Positions 34,727 through 46,306 of a stretch of DNA of 64,000 bases are shown here, piece by piece. Every line of letters starts with the position of its first letter. Position 1 is the stretch's first letter. Made by a program: the position numbers and the translations under genes. The stretch spans positions 17,404,992-17,468,991 of the forward strand of contig OZ025273.1 of NCBI GenBank assembly GCA_964019165.1, written 5' to 3'. The notes under the pieces are model-generated. The model was given only the letters and a program-made list of their open reading frames with translations, had not been told where the DNA came from and searched no databases. The DNA comes from Mastigias papua. Taxonomy: Eukaryota > Cnidaria > Scyphozoa > Rhizostomeae > Mastigiidae.

Positions 34727-35336
34727 GAATGCCATATCCTAGATCCAAGAAAACATGCACTTTCAATACCATACCCTGTTGTGTTTGGTGCAACAAAATT
34801 TCTGCAGCTACGAAGGTGTCAAGGTACATCTTTCTGAACAAAAAATTTTTTCATGAAACTAGGATTCAGATTTCTTTGAGTTTTAAAGACTTCAGTAGCA
34901 AGCGACTTTAAATTTCTCTTGTCAATGGAAACCGATTCTGCTTTCTTCAATAAATCATCAACACTAGGACAACTATCCTTGTATACGATTCTTAGGGCTC
35001 TCTCGTGGATTTTGTTTATTTTCTTACCAACCGACCTGTCATGAAACTTCCAGATAAGTGTACAATAGCTAAACTGGGACATAACAAAAGTATTCATCAT
35101 AATCCTTAACTTCTCAACATTCATGTAATTTGAATACATGCAAGTGCATGCAGCTTCTGTCCAGCTTTTTTACATATTGCATTAACATGACTCTTGAAAT
35201 CAAGGTTCTTATCCAAGATTACACCCAGAAGTTTTTCCTCTACTGATTCTGTTACCGGTCTTGCCAATTTGTACTGACACGTCTGTATTTCCCCCTCGAA
35301 AATAAAAATATGACATTTATCAGGGTTTAATGTCAT
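34727..35336 (-). pseudogene. LINE reverse-transcriptase protein, C-terminal part
   Basis: Encodes the end of a CR1/Jockey-type ORF2: MTLNPDKCHIFIF, a KLLGVILDKNLDFKSHV segment, IHERALRIVYKDSC and the NLKSLATEVFK...LNPSFMK motif that closes these proteins, with a stop at 34819. A frameshift near 35130 separates two frames. The upstream part lies at 38021-38296, beyond the Harbinger insert. Confidence 0.85.
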
Positions 35337-35550
35337 ACTAGAGAGTTTAAGCATGACGACGAGAACGATAACCATAACGATAGGTGATAGTCGTATCGTT
35401 TCCATTATCGTTTTGGTAAATTTAACGTAAGCTTTGACACCGGTAGGGCTAGCCAGATTTACGCAAATCACGGCTCTGTGCTGTGTGAATCACCTTGTTT
35501 TCATTACACTCGCGTGTACCAATCCACAAAAGCTAATTAACTCTTTAGAT

Positions 35551-36633
35551 ATGGCTGGAAACGATGTGAATGCTGCTGTTTTTATGGCACGAAATATGAA
35601 TGTTATAAACGACCAAGAAATGGCTCTTTTGGGAATTGTTAATAGGCCCAATGGAAATCTTATTATACCATACTGGCAATATGAAAAATTCGATCTGGAT
35701 GAAATGTCTAACGATGAATGTAAATCTGAATTCCGATTTGAAAAAAGGGACATATTTAACCTAAAAGATGTACTTCATTTCCCAGAGGAAATAATCACAT
35801 ACAATAGACTAAATGTTGATGCAACAGAAGCCATCTGTATACTCTTGAAGCGTGTTGCATACCCCTGCAGATATTCGGATATGGTTCCAAGATTTGCAAG
35901 ACCAGTCCCCGAAATTTGTGTTATTTGCAACACTGTAATGAGAAAGTTGTATGAACAATGGAGTTTTCTACTAGCTTTGTTTGATCGAGAACTGTTGTCT
36001 CCGGCAAATCTTCACAAATATGCAGATGCTATTCATGCTAAAGGTGCACCTTTAACACATTGTTGGGGATTTATAGATGGAACTGTGAGGGCCATATCCA
36101 GACCTAGCAGAAATCAGAGGGTGTTATACAATGGACACAAAAGGGTGCATGCCATGAAATTTCAGTCTGTGGCTACACCAGATGGGTTGGTCGCGTTTCT
36201 TCATGGACCATATAAAGGAAGAAGGCACGATAGTGGGATGCTGAGAGAGTCTGGCCTCTTGCAATTACTTGAAGAGCATTCTTTTTCCCCTAATGGGGAC
36301 ATAATGTGCATTTATGGGGACCCTGCCTATCCCCATCGTCCACATCTCAAAGCTCCGTTTAGAAATGCAGCACTCACAGAAGAACAGCAAACCTTGAACC
36401 AGAGGATGAGCTCGACGAGAGTCAGTGTAGAGTGGCTATTTGGGGACATCATTAATTATTTCAAATTTCTCGACTTTAAAAAAAATTTGAAAATCCAGCT
36501 AAGCTCGGTAGGAGAAATGTATATTGTATGCACATTGTTGAAAAATGCAAGGAATTGTTTGTATGGAAGCAGTACTTCAAATTTTTTCCAAGTTGATCCA
36601 CCAAACATAGAAGATTACTTCAAACAGCTATAA
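35551..36633 (+). CDS. Harbinger (HARBI1-like, DDE_Tnp_4) transposase
   Basis: 360 codons from the ATG at 35551; the frame is open for 39 codons further upstream without an ATG. After an N-terminal helical domain with SDMVPRFARPVP comes the nuclease: catalytic Asp in CWGFIDGTVR (about 36073), HAMKFQSVATPDG and GRRHDSGML, second Asp in IYGDPAYP (about 36319), and Glu in RVSVEWLFGDI (about 36429), then FLDFKKNLKIQLSSVG. All three acidic residues are present and the frame has no lesion, so the enzyme may be functional. It would cut at the element ends together with the Myb-like partner encoded at 36920-37811. The length is close to that of HARBI1 proteins (about 350). Confidence 0.93.
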   Translation: MAGNDVNAAVFMARNMNVINDQEMALLGIVNRPNGNLIIPYWQYEKFDLDEMSNDECKSEFRFEKRDIFNLKDVLHFPEEIITYNRLNVDATEAICILLKRVAYPCRYSDMVPRFARPVPEICVICNTVMRKLYEQWSFLLALFDRELLSPANLHKYADAIHAKGAPLTHCWGFIDGTVRAISRPSRNQRVLYNGHKRVHAMKFQSVATPDGLVAFLHGPYKGRRHDSGMLRESGLLQLLEEHSFSPNGDIMCIYGDPAYPHRPHLKAPFRNAALTEEQQTLNQRMSSTRVSVEWLFGDIINYFKFLDFKKNLKIQLSSVGEMYIVCTLLKNARNCLYGSSTSNFFQVDPPNIEDYFKQL

Positions 36634-36919
36634 TTTTATGTCGAAAATATAGCATAATATCTATATTTCGTGTATTGTCGCACTCTGCATGGTCAGTTTA
36701 TTTAGTCAACAGCTTGCATTCCAAAGAGGTAAATGTTACGTTTAAGAACAGAATACCACTTATTTAGAACAACTTTATGAATCATAAATTCGAACACTTT
36801 ATACAAACAAAATCAAAGAGAACTACAAAGTTGCTAAATTCTTTTGGAAAATGTCACTTTCCTACTGCACTATCTCCTAATAGTGCTAGCATTAATGCTT
36901 TCTGTTCTTCTAATTGATT
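36634..36919. other. Convergent 3' regions of the two Harbinger genes
   Basis: AT-rich DNA between the stop codons of the transposase and the Myb-like gene; presumably holds both polyadenylation sites. Confidence 0.4.
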
Positions 36920-37811
36920 TTAAATTTGTAATAACATCTGGTTTTGTTTTTCAATATGACTGCAAATGGAATCGAAACGTCTTTCCACGTGGTCTCTATA
37001 CCAGTCTCTCTCTTTCTCTTTGTATTCTTTGGCCTTGACTTTCTCCTCTAATGCTCGTTCTTTCAACTCAAAATCCCTTCTTTTCCATTCAACGTCAAGT
37101 TTTAGTTTTTCATTCAGGTATTCAAATGTATCCTTTTGAACCCTTCTCGGTCTCTTTTCTTTCCCTCTGTCACCGTCACTTGCCTGCCTTTTAGAAGACT
37201 CTCCCATAGTCTCCATTGACATCCTCCTCATCTCAAGTACTTTTTCAGCATTCAAAGCCGTTTTATCTGCCCTCTGTTTTGCTATAGTTTCTCGTTCAAG
37301 ATTAGCTGTTTCAAAAAGTTCTATTAATTCGTCAAGCAGCTTGTCGATATCAGATATATCGGGAGAAATTCCGCTTGCTCTCTCCTCCTGTCTATTTTTG
37401 CTTTTCGTCTCTCGAAAAGAAATTGGAAATGCTCCTGTGTTGACCTCTGGCTGACATCAAACTTTGGCATCTCTATTACATTCAGTGCCTCTGCGATTTT
37501 TTTCCATTTCTCCCCTCTCTCTGAACTACCAGCTTTGGTCATCCATATTTCAGAATTTAGGACTTCTCGCAGGAAAAGTTCATTGTGACTACTGGTCCAC
37601 TTAAAGCGTTTCCTAAATGAAATAGAAAAACTAGAGCTAATGCATTTATATAGAGTAAATATTTTCTACAAGTTAAATGAAATTATGTCCTCAAATCAGA
37701 ATCCCACAAAAGAGTGTTTTGTTTAAGGAAAATACTCAAGAAACAAATCAGAAACAAAAAAACTTACCCACTTGTCGTCGAATTCAATGGTATTGAACTT
37801 GGTGAAGCCAT
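36920..37811 (-). pseudogene. Myb/SANT-like accessory gene of the Harbinger element, frameshifted
   Basis: Exon 1 (37811-37768) encodes MASPSSIPLNSTTS and ends at a GTAAGT donor; a 155-base intron ends in TTTCATTTAG, and exon 2 starts at 37612 with KRFKWTSSHNELFLREVL, a Myb/SANT-like domain with WMTKAG and WKKIAEAL. Near 37386 the frame ends early, but a second frame one base away continues as SGISPDISDIDKLLDELIE and a long charged coiled coil (KERALEEKVKAKEYKEKERD) to 36920. A single-base deletion or insertion explains this; sequencing error is an alternative. The protein should bind DNA and assist the transposase. Confidence 0.8.
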
Positions 37812-38020
37812 ATCTATTCTTTGGTTCGGTTTAAAGTCCCAAATCATGTAGCATGGTCCTAACGTTGTCAGAGAACGATAGATCTGTTTTCTATCGTACT
37901 AGAACACTAGGTGAAAATGATAACGTCAGGGGAATCTCCACGAGCGAGTGCGCACTAGGCCAAAGTAGCCTCCTACCTTTATCGTTATGGCTATCGTCAT
38001 GCTTGCTTAAACTCTCTACT

Positions 38021-38296
38021 ATTATTGAAGAACCACTTAGAGATCTTTTGAGCATCATTTTCCAGGCTTGTAACAACCTGTTTCAGCTACTGACAACACA
38101 CATAGATAGTTGTGTCATCTGCATAAATGCAAATCTCAGTTTCCTCCACCAGAAAAAAGGATCATTTAGAAATAAATTAAATAAGAGGGGTCCCAAAACA
38201 GAGTCTTGTGGTACACCCTTTACTGATTCCTGCCAAGGACTGACTTTCCCATTAACCTTAACTTGCTGTTTCCTATTCGAAAGATAGTTATATACA
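38021..38296 (-). pseudogene. LINE reverse transcriptase catalytic segment
   Basis: Encodes YLSNRKQQVKVNGKVSP, GVPQDSVLGPLLFNLFLND (the usual GVPQGS motif with Gly to Asp) and the active site ICIYADDTTIYV. A one-base frameshift lies in the T run near 38160. The upstream part of the LINE was not found; Helitron B starts at 38297. Confidence 0.88.
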
Positions 38297-38838
38297 CTAG
38301 CTTAGTACTGATAGCCCGCTAGACCGCAGGCTCCCCTAGCCCCAGTTCAACAGTTGCATATTAGCCTTGGAAAGACTAACGCTGTGCCCCCATGAAAGTT
38401 GCATGGTCTGGTCGCATAGGATCACGAGAAGGTGACGTCATGGGCCTCTGTGATGGAGCACGTGACTTTCGGCCTTGCAATGTGCAAATCGAAGAAAATT
38501 GCGAGACAAAATTGTGCAAAAAATGGTTGGATACCTGCGCGAGGCTACGGGGCAGTAAAGCGACAGGAAGAAAGTCAAGAAGCCCCATAGCCTAGCGCAG
38601 GTATCAGACCATTTGTTGCACAAAGTTGTCTCGCAAGTGTCTTCGATTTGCACAATGCAAGGCCGAAAGTCACGTGCTCCATCGCAGAGTCCCATAACGT
38701 CACCTTCTCGTGATCCTACGCGACCAGACCATGCAACTTTCATGGGGGCACAGTGTTAGTCTTTCCAAGGCTAATATGCAACTTTTGACCTGGGGCTAGG
38801 GGAGCCCGCGTTCTAGCAGGCTATCAGTACTAAGCTAG
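38297..38838. repeat. 542-bp palindrome at the Helitron B 3' end
   Basis: Arms 38297-38553 and 38582-38838 (257 bp each) around a 28-bp spacer that is the reverse complement of the spacer in A, as expected from the opposite orientation. The arms differ more from each other than those of A. Confidence 0.9.
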
Positions 38839-41275
38839 TCTATATTATATAAATTATGCACAGAATTGCTTAAAATGCTCTCTACAATGAGGTGCTAATG
38901 AAACTACATTACATATTGTCTCCTGCTTCACTCAATTCTAACGTAAGGAGTCTTGTAAAATCTAGTGATATACTTTTAGGATGTCATAACAGATACAATA
39001 TAGCACATGAATTGGCAGGTATGAGTGGTTCTGTTATCATGTAGGTGACCACTAATCTTGTCTACAGAGGTAGAGGATCAAGGCTGACCCATACATGTAG
39101 GTGTTATACAACTGGAATCTGTGATAGGGCTTTGTAGTTCCAGGTGATAAAACAAAAGAATATTGCTTAGTAGTCCTATATCACAGCTTTATATATATAA
39201 CAGATTGCAAAGCCCATGACTGAGCAGCATGAATCATCATATTAGATTTCAACCAAAGTTCTTGGGGGGAGTTCATAGGTTATGGCTATACAAAACAAAT
39301 AAAGCAGCTATCCAGTACTAAATTATCTGTTACAACCATATGAAATTCAGATTTCAAACAATAATGGTAGTTGGATAGAAGAAAGTGGCTCCATAAATCA
39401 AAATGTTGCTATCTAGTACTAATTCATCCCTAAAAAACTATATTATCATATGCAGAGTGATCCATGGAAGTCAGTAATTCGTTGAAATGAGTCATAATAT
39501 ATATCCTGCATTACCAACTAAGATTTCAAATGAAGGTATTACTTGAGTGGGGGCAAGATAAATTCATCCCTTAAGAGTATATCATCACGTGCAGAATGAT
39601 CTATGGAATTCAGTAATGGAATTTATATCAAGTGATCTGAGAAAGAAGGGCAACTGTGTCCCAAGAAAACAATATTTAGTTTAATAGAACCCCTTTAATA
39701 TGACTTCACCAAAATAACTCCACCATCTATAGTGGAAATAACCATGAGGCCTACCGTAAATAGATTTAAAACAAAATGAAAAGAGAGTTACTGAGCTGAG
39801 AATAAAGTTGGTAACACCCTAGTGTTTGCCTGTAAAATATGTATGATAAAATCAAGGAGTACATTCGAGTTGAAGGGCAATATCTCAAACGTAAACAAAG
39901 TGGCCTAACTCTTGAGACATCCTAACATCCATCTCATGTGCATATACTAAGAATCAAGAGCAAGCTAAAAGCTCCTAGTACATAAACAAATATTGCATTG
40001 AATGCCTCCTGAATATCATAATGATACTTCTGCAGTAACAAAATGGTAATTTAGAACAGAAAATCAAGCAAAAACTTAGGGGAACTACCATGATCTTAAT
40101 GCCCCTGAAGCAGAGTTATGGAATCACACTCAAAAGACCGCAATTAAAGTCCAAAACAAAGGACAACAGGTATCTGCGATCGTGAGATGAACTTGGGAAC
40201 CCCCCTGCATTTCACCATACACACTATGACAAAAGTAAAGGGTGAAAGTAAAAACTGCAAAAGTAGGGTAACCAAATTCAGCAATAGCCCTATACACATT
40301 TCAGTGAAAGCATTCCACATACCAATACTTTATCGCCAAAACATAACCATATCCTATGCCATTCGTACATGCGGTAGAAGCAATGAATAAATTCCAAGCT
40401 ACCAAGGAATACAACAGTAAACATACAGTAATCATTTCATCACAATTTAGTAAGAAAAGTAGGATAACTTAGCGAATGAAATCAAGCGAAAAAAGCACTA
40501 AACTGAAAGCTGAACGACAAAAGTCTACTCCAAGTCACACGGCAATATTACGTTAGTGACTATCAAAACATTCCCAAATGAAAGCAGCACGCACGCCATT
40601 CCATGTCATCAATATATGCATGAAGAGCAAACAAACTGCCATAGTCTAACACAGAATAGAAAGTCAACCACATGTTGACTATGTTTTCACACTTTAGCAG
40701 TAAAAGCACGGTGATTTAGCACATAGAATCAAACAACTTGGAGAAGAACTGTCATGATGGCAATACCCTCGAGGGAAGGTGGTTGAATCTGGTTGAAAGA
40801 TATAGAAATAAATGGTTGGCAACAGCAGAATACAGATGAAATGGACAAAGGACATACATGGAATCTTAAATCAATCCATCTACGTAAAACAGAGTCGGTT
40901 TAACTGGACAGACAGTGACAAAAGTCTCCTCGCAATCACACACAGCACCATCCTCCTCCATGAACATTTGCAAATGTGAAAGCAACAGTCCTGCGCAGAG
41001 GTGTCAAGTGAGCATGGTGGAGGGTATAGGAAAGCAATGGCCATAAGGTGAAAGTGAAATATCTCAGCAAAAAGAACAGATATGGAAAAATCCCTCCTTT
41101 GTGAGTAAATAGACCCCAAGGAGAACCCCTAAACCGAGTTTGGTTATGATCCCCCAACAGGCCTAGGAGGAGAAGTATCATTAAAATCGGGCAAAAAATG
41201 GGTCACGTGGTACACATTCGAGCAATCTGATTGGTTTGGCATACATTATCATATAGGCATCTTAGTATATAGTGA
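38297..41275 (-). mobile_element. Helitron B: 2979-bp copy of the same family as Helitron A
   Basis: Reads on the minus strand from TCACTATATACTAAGATGCC (41275) to CTAG (38297), followed by T. Same length as A to the base, with the body about 95% similar by eye and the same 542-bp palindrome at its 3' end. Its 5' side abuts the 3' end of Helitron E with no DNA between. Confidence 0.88.
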
Positions 41276-41739
41276 TAGCTTAGTACTGATAGCCCGCTAC
41301 ACGCGGGCTTCCCTAGCCCCAGTTCAAAAGTTGCATATTAGCCTTGGAAAGATTAACGCTGTGCCCCCATGAAAGTTGCTTGTTCTGGTTGCATAGGATC
41401 ACGAGAAGGTGACGTCATGGGCCTCTGCGATGGAGCATGTGACTTTTGGCCTTGCATTGCGCAAATCGAAGAAACTTGCGAGAAAAAATTGTGTAAAAAA
41501 TGCTCGGATACCTGCACTAGGCTACGGGGCTTCCTGATTTTTTCCTTTCCCTTTACTGGCCCGAAAATGCGGACCATGCTGCTTCGATGGGCGACTGCGT
41601 TAGTCTTTCCAAGGCTAATCTCCAGCATTGGTTGGGGGGTAGGGGGAGCCCGCGTCTAGCGGGCTAGCAAAAAACTGCTAGTCTTCATCATATCAATAGG
41701 GAATACATGGTGTCTAAAATCCCATAGACGTGCATAACA

Positions 41740-42480
41740 TATAACATATTGTGCATAACACCTCATGTGTCCATAAAATACAAATAATATACTACATATA
41801 CAGCTGTGTATAACGTGAAAATGAATAACTTTGACTGCTATTGGGAATAAACTTACCTAATGAAATGTGTGCTGCTAGCTTGTACTAATTCCTTAAAATA
41901 CCACAATCACATGCATTCTCAAGCATGGAAATCAATTCTAACATAAGGAGTCTAGTATTATGTAGCAGGGTAAATTTGTATTGTATTGAGGTTAAATAGT
42001 GTACAGAACATTGGTGTCTCCATAGAATACAGATAATATACTACATATACAGCTGTGTATAAAATGAAAATTAATAACTTTCACTGCTATTGGGAATAAC
42101 CTTACCTAATGAAATGTGTGCTGCTACCCTGTACTAATTCCTTGACATACCACAATCACATGCATTCTCAAGCATGGAAATCAATTCTAACATAAGAAGT
42201 CTAGTTTTAAGCAGCAGGGTAAATTTATATTGTACCAAGGCTACATAATGTGCAGAACATTGGTGTCTCCATAGAATACAAATAATATACTACATATATA
42301 GCTGTGTGCTAATGAGAATGAAAAACCCGCACTGCTATTTGCATTAAGTTTACCAAATGACTATATGTGGTGCCAATGTGTACTACTTAATCAGTCACAA
42401 CAGTACAACCACATGTCACCTGTATTCATATGCATAGAAATCAATTCTAACCTAAGGAGTCTAGTACAATGTAGCAGTTT
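41740..42480. repeat. Three tandem repeats of about 249 bp
   Basis: Each unit contains AATATACTACATATACAGCT and CAATTCTAACATAAGGAGTC; units start near 41783, 42032 and 42281, with a decayed fourth near 42570. The second motif occurs once in Helitrons A and B near their inner 3' border. Confidence 0.75.
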
Positions 42481-42696
42481 ACCAGTTGGTTGTAACCACT
42501 AATCATCTCCCATCAAATAACACTAAATTAATCAAACTCTATACAATATTATATTATGTATTTTCTCTCTAAATGCAATGATATATTATACTGGATATAT
42601 AACTGTGTATGACCTAAAACAAATAACTCACACAGCTCTCTGGATACACAGTTAACAAATGAATACATGTGGTGATTGAATTTACTGACTCCTAAA

Positions 42697-42783
<87 letters not shown>
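42697..42783. repeat. (CAT)29 microsatellite
   Basis: Uninterrupted trinucleotide run inside Helitron E. Confidence 0.97.
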
Positions 42784-44599
42784 TTTAATGTAACTGCTAT
42801 ATTCAATTGTCAACTTGTGGATACAAAGTCTAATCATTAACACTGTGTCATAGATAAAGGTTTCCATCCCAAATTCAAATGCAAGATTGTCTCTGTTTCT
42901 TTTCTAATCTAGCATAACATTCTGCAAGGGGCATAAAAACTTAGCAACTATACAATTTTAATACCTCAAAGGACTTTATAGCTTGTGTTCACAGAATTAA
43001 AATAATATCAAATACATAATATATATTATACCCTCATATAATAACTGCAGAGGTGCTTATTGCATGACTGAGTGATACACTGTACAATATGAATAAAAAA
43101 ATCAGATTTCAACAAAAAATGGTATTTCCAGGAAGGGGGGGGTGGGAGTTGACAAAACACATGATGTTGCTAAGTACTACTTATTCGTGCCTGAAATCTA
43201 TATCATCATGTGCAGAATGATCTATGGAAATCAGAAATGGTATCTGTAACATATGATCTCAGACAGAAAGGGACATATCTCCCAGCAAATACACAGTCTT
43301 CATAAGAGGAGAATGTATCTTCACTACACAAAAATAACACTACTATACACAGTGAAAACTACCATGACCTTGATATAAAAACAAAGGTAATATATAAAGT
43401 AATACAGTGATTAAGTTCCCATATATGGAGTACTTAAATACATACACATCAATGTATCCTGTAAAACTGGAAGGACACCAAATGGGAAAGCAGAGCTATT
43501 AAGCTACACTGCTGCAACATACTACATTAAGCAAAATTGTAGCTGTGGTTTAGAATGACTGTGTGGCAAGGCTATATGCTAATTAGAATTGAATAGCAAT
43601 ATCAGAAACGTAAACATAACGGCACAATTATGAGAGATCTTGAAATCTAATATATGAGGTTAACTAAAGGGGGAAGAGCATGGTACACATCCCTAGTGTA
43701 ACAGGGTGTAATACAGCAGAAGCTTATGAATACCATAACTAAACATTAGCAGTGGCTTATCGGCAATTTTAAAGCGAAAAGCAAGCGAGCCTAAATACAG
43801 TTGGTTAGATGATAATGCCCCCCCCCTACAACAGGGCAACCTCATGAGCTCTCAATCAAAATCCCGTAAACAAAGTCGTGTTAAAGGCAATAAAAGTAAC
43901 CATTCTCAGGACTAAATGCTTGCACAGCTATATGGTGTAATCACACATAAAATACACCATATAGCCATTGCCGTAGAATGAATCTGATGCTCTCTCATTC
44001 CTTGATTTTATATTCTGCAGCAGAAACATACTAATAACTCCTAGTGCCGTAAGGAATAATACCGCCAGTGCCTCATGAATTGTGCTATCAAACTGTAGTA
44101 GCAGTATCACGCTGATTTACAACGAAAAACGAACGGAACTTGAAGGAACATAGTCTAGATACCAAAGCATGCTAGGCAAACTGACAGAAACTCGCTCCAA
44201 ATCTGGCAAATAACAACACTGACAACTATCAAGACAAATCACTGTAGGTTAGCTTCTCTTACAACTATCAAAATCAGTCATTCAAGGTTAGCTTCTCTTA
44301 CAAAAGTATATTGAAGCATTTGAAAGGAAAGAAGCCCCTTACCTCTTAGACAACGCATGAAACTCGAACCTACATTTCTAACTTGACAATCGCATCTGTG
44401 GAAACTCCCTCAACCACGAACATGCGGTCTTGCATGCAACCCATTGTTCTGACACAACAGGACTGCTCTCGTAAGATCAACGCTGGAGTCATCTCGAATT
44501 TCAGCGCCACGTACAATAGAATTGAAAGTCAATTGCAGTAAAAAGGCTGAGGTGTACTACCCAGCAAACCTACAAAGTAATAAATAACCAATTCAGAAT

Positions 44600-44905
44600 C
44601 AAACTTTTAGTACAAATCACCAAAGGATAAAAAGTAATCATAGTCGCCGTTCACAAAACACCCGCGGGAACTGGATTTGATTCGATCGAAACTGAGCTTG
44701 GCAAACCCCGCAAATGTATTCAATCTAGACACAAAAGGAAAACGGGTTAAGGTAAACCAATTCAAAACAAATCTGTTAGCACAACTCACCGAAGGCTAGA
44801 GAGTAATCAGAGTCGCCATTCACAAAACACCCTCGGGCATTGCATGTGAGTCGATTGAAACTGAGCTTGGCAAACCCCATAAACTGTAGTCAGTCTAGAA
44901 ACGAA
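44600..44905. repeat. Tandem pair of about 185-bp repeats in Helitron E
   Basis: AGTCGCC(G/A)TTCACAAAACACCC and GAAACTGAGCTTGGCAAACC appear twice, near 44640-44710 and 44810-44880. Confidence 0.65.
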
Positions 44906-46202
44906 AAGACAATGAATTACAACAAATGACAACGTACATTTTAATAGATTTTATAGTAATTTATAACACCTACCATGTCATGAGGTGCGCACTTTCATAA
45001 CATGATCGTGGAATTTACTTGAGAATCAGCGTAAACTCTAGTCGAAACTCTACAATAAAACTTACAGAGAATAAATACGACCTCACAACAAATATCAATG
45101 GGCTTATTACAACATTTATAAAAACTTACATAAGCAGTTTCCAAGTGACGCCAGGTTGAGAATCCATTGCCCCACGGTGATAGCTCCGATTTCATCTAAA
45201 GTGACTCGCAGAAAGTTCTAACGATTGTCCTACACCTAGAATCAAAAATTAAACATGAGATCAAAGTAAAGTCGAGACAACCCCTCGCTCATAGCGGCAC
45301 ACATGGGCTAACTGTTTGAGCATGATTTAGTAGCAAAACAACGACTATTTAGCATAGAATATGACAGGGGCCTCGAGCAATCTGACACTGCCAACAGCCA
45401 TGCATGCTATCTCGTGGGAATTTCTCAAAAATATCTCATGTAAAAGTCGAAAAAGTAAACACTGAATAAAGGACAGAGAGGGGCTACCATTAATCGATTC
45501 ATTTAAGAGCACGAAGAGGACTCACCTGCCACATGATCAATGCTTTCTCCTCGAGTGTTCAAGCGAATCTACAGTCTGCGAACACTCCCTAAACTGCCAA
45601 TCTCTAATTTGAGCACGCGGATGCATCATATTGCTAGCGGGGGAGGTTGTGCAATACCCAAAGCGCAATGTAAAGAACTAATGTAACTGTAAGTCATACA
45701 GAGAACGTTCAACGTGAGACCCCCTGATATAAATACGGACGCTCGCAGCTACCAGCAGGAAGGAGCGTCTGTGGTGCAAGCATGCAGCAAGACAACAAAG
45801 GAACCCATGGAGAAGGCAATAAGGAGATGGGCACGTGACAGAAACCACACGCGGTGTTGCTTCTAATGCCGAATTTCCGAATGCTACATACAGGCTTCAG
45901 TATGGAGGGTAGACGAAAAGTGGAATATCTCGAGAACGACAGAAGCTATGGAAACGATTTCTACAGTACGGGACGTAACTCGGACAGGAGAACCAGCTGC
46001 CGAATTTTTAGCGATAGCCCCCGGCCCGTTTGGGAGGAGAAGTGTTCACCGGGAATAGAGGGTCACGTGGTACAATCCGAGCCCTGTGATTGGTCTGGCA
46101 TAAATTAGCATATAGGGATCTTAGTATATAGAGACATCATTCTGTGCGCTGTTCTGATTGATGAGCATCACAAATGTGGATCAAGTACCTGTGGTGGGGC
46201 AC

Positions 46203-46306
46203 AGCGTTAGTCTTTCCAAGGCTAATCTGCAACTTCATTTAAACACCCAATGCGGGTAACTGGGGTAGGGGAGCCCGCGTCTAGCGGGCTATCAGTACTA
46301 AGCTAG
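46203..46306 (+). mobile_element. Single Helitron 3' segment facing right
   Basis: Shares CACAGCGTTAGTCTTTCC with the arms of A and B, then the GC-rich hairpin, ATCAGTACTAAG and CTAG before T at 46307. It corresponds to the inner arm of the palindrome in A and B; only about 100-135 bp remain. Confidence 0.75.

Larger units (their letters stand above)
35340..38017. mobile_element. PIF/Harbinger transposon with two genes, inserted in the LINE
   Basis: Terminal inverted repeats begin AGAGAGTTTAAGC on both sides, followed by CATGACG and repeated AACGATA motifs. Target duplication ACT at 35337-35339 and 38018-38020. Dropping the element and one ACT joins the LINE frame (FFNNS to MTLNP) exactly. 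It has a HARBI1-like transposase on plus and a Myb/SANT-like gene on minus, converging, the classic two-gene arrangement. Confidence 0.93.
41276..46134 (-). mobile_element. Helitron E: 4.9-kb diverged relative
   Basis: On the minus strand it starts TCTCTATATACTAAGATCCC (46134) after G and ends with the hairpin and CAGTACTAAGCTA at 41276, lacking the final G. The 3' region (41276-41681) again has two facing 3' segments, but they are unequal and the inner one ends GCAAAAAACTGCTAG. The body shares blocks with B (for example TCATGTGCAGAATGATCTATGG near 43208) and has tandem repeats at 41740-42480 and 44600-44900. No protein recognised. Confidence 0.72.

Noticed and set aside
42682..42867. Poly-methionine frame
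   Set aside because: Translation of the CAT microsatellite.
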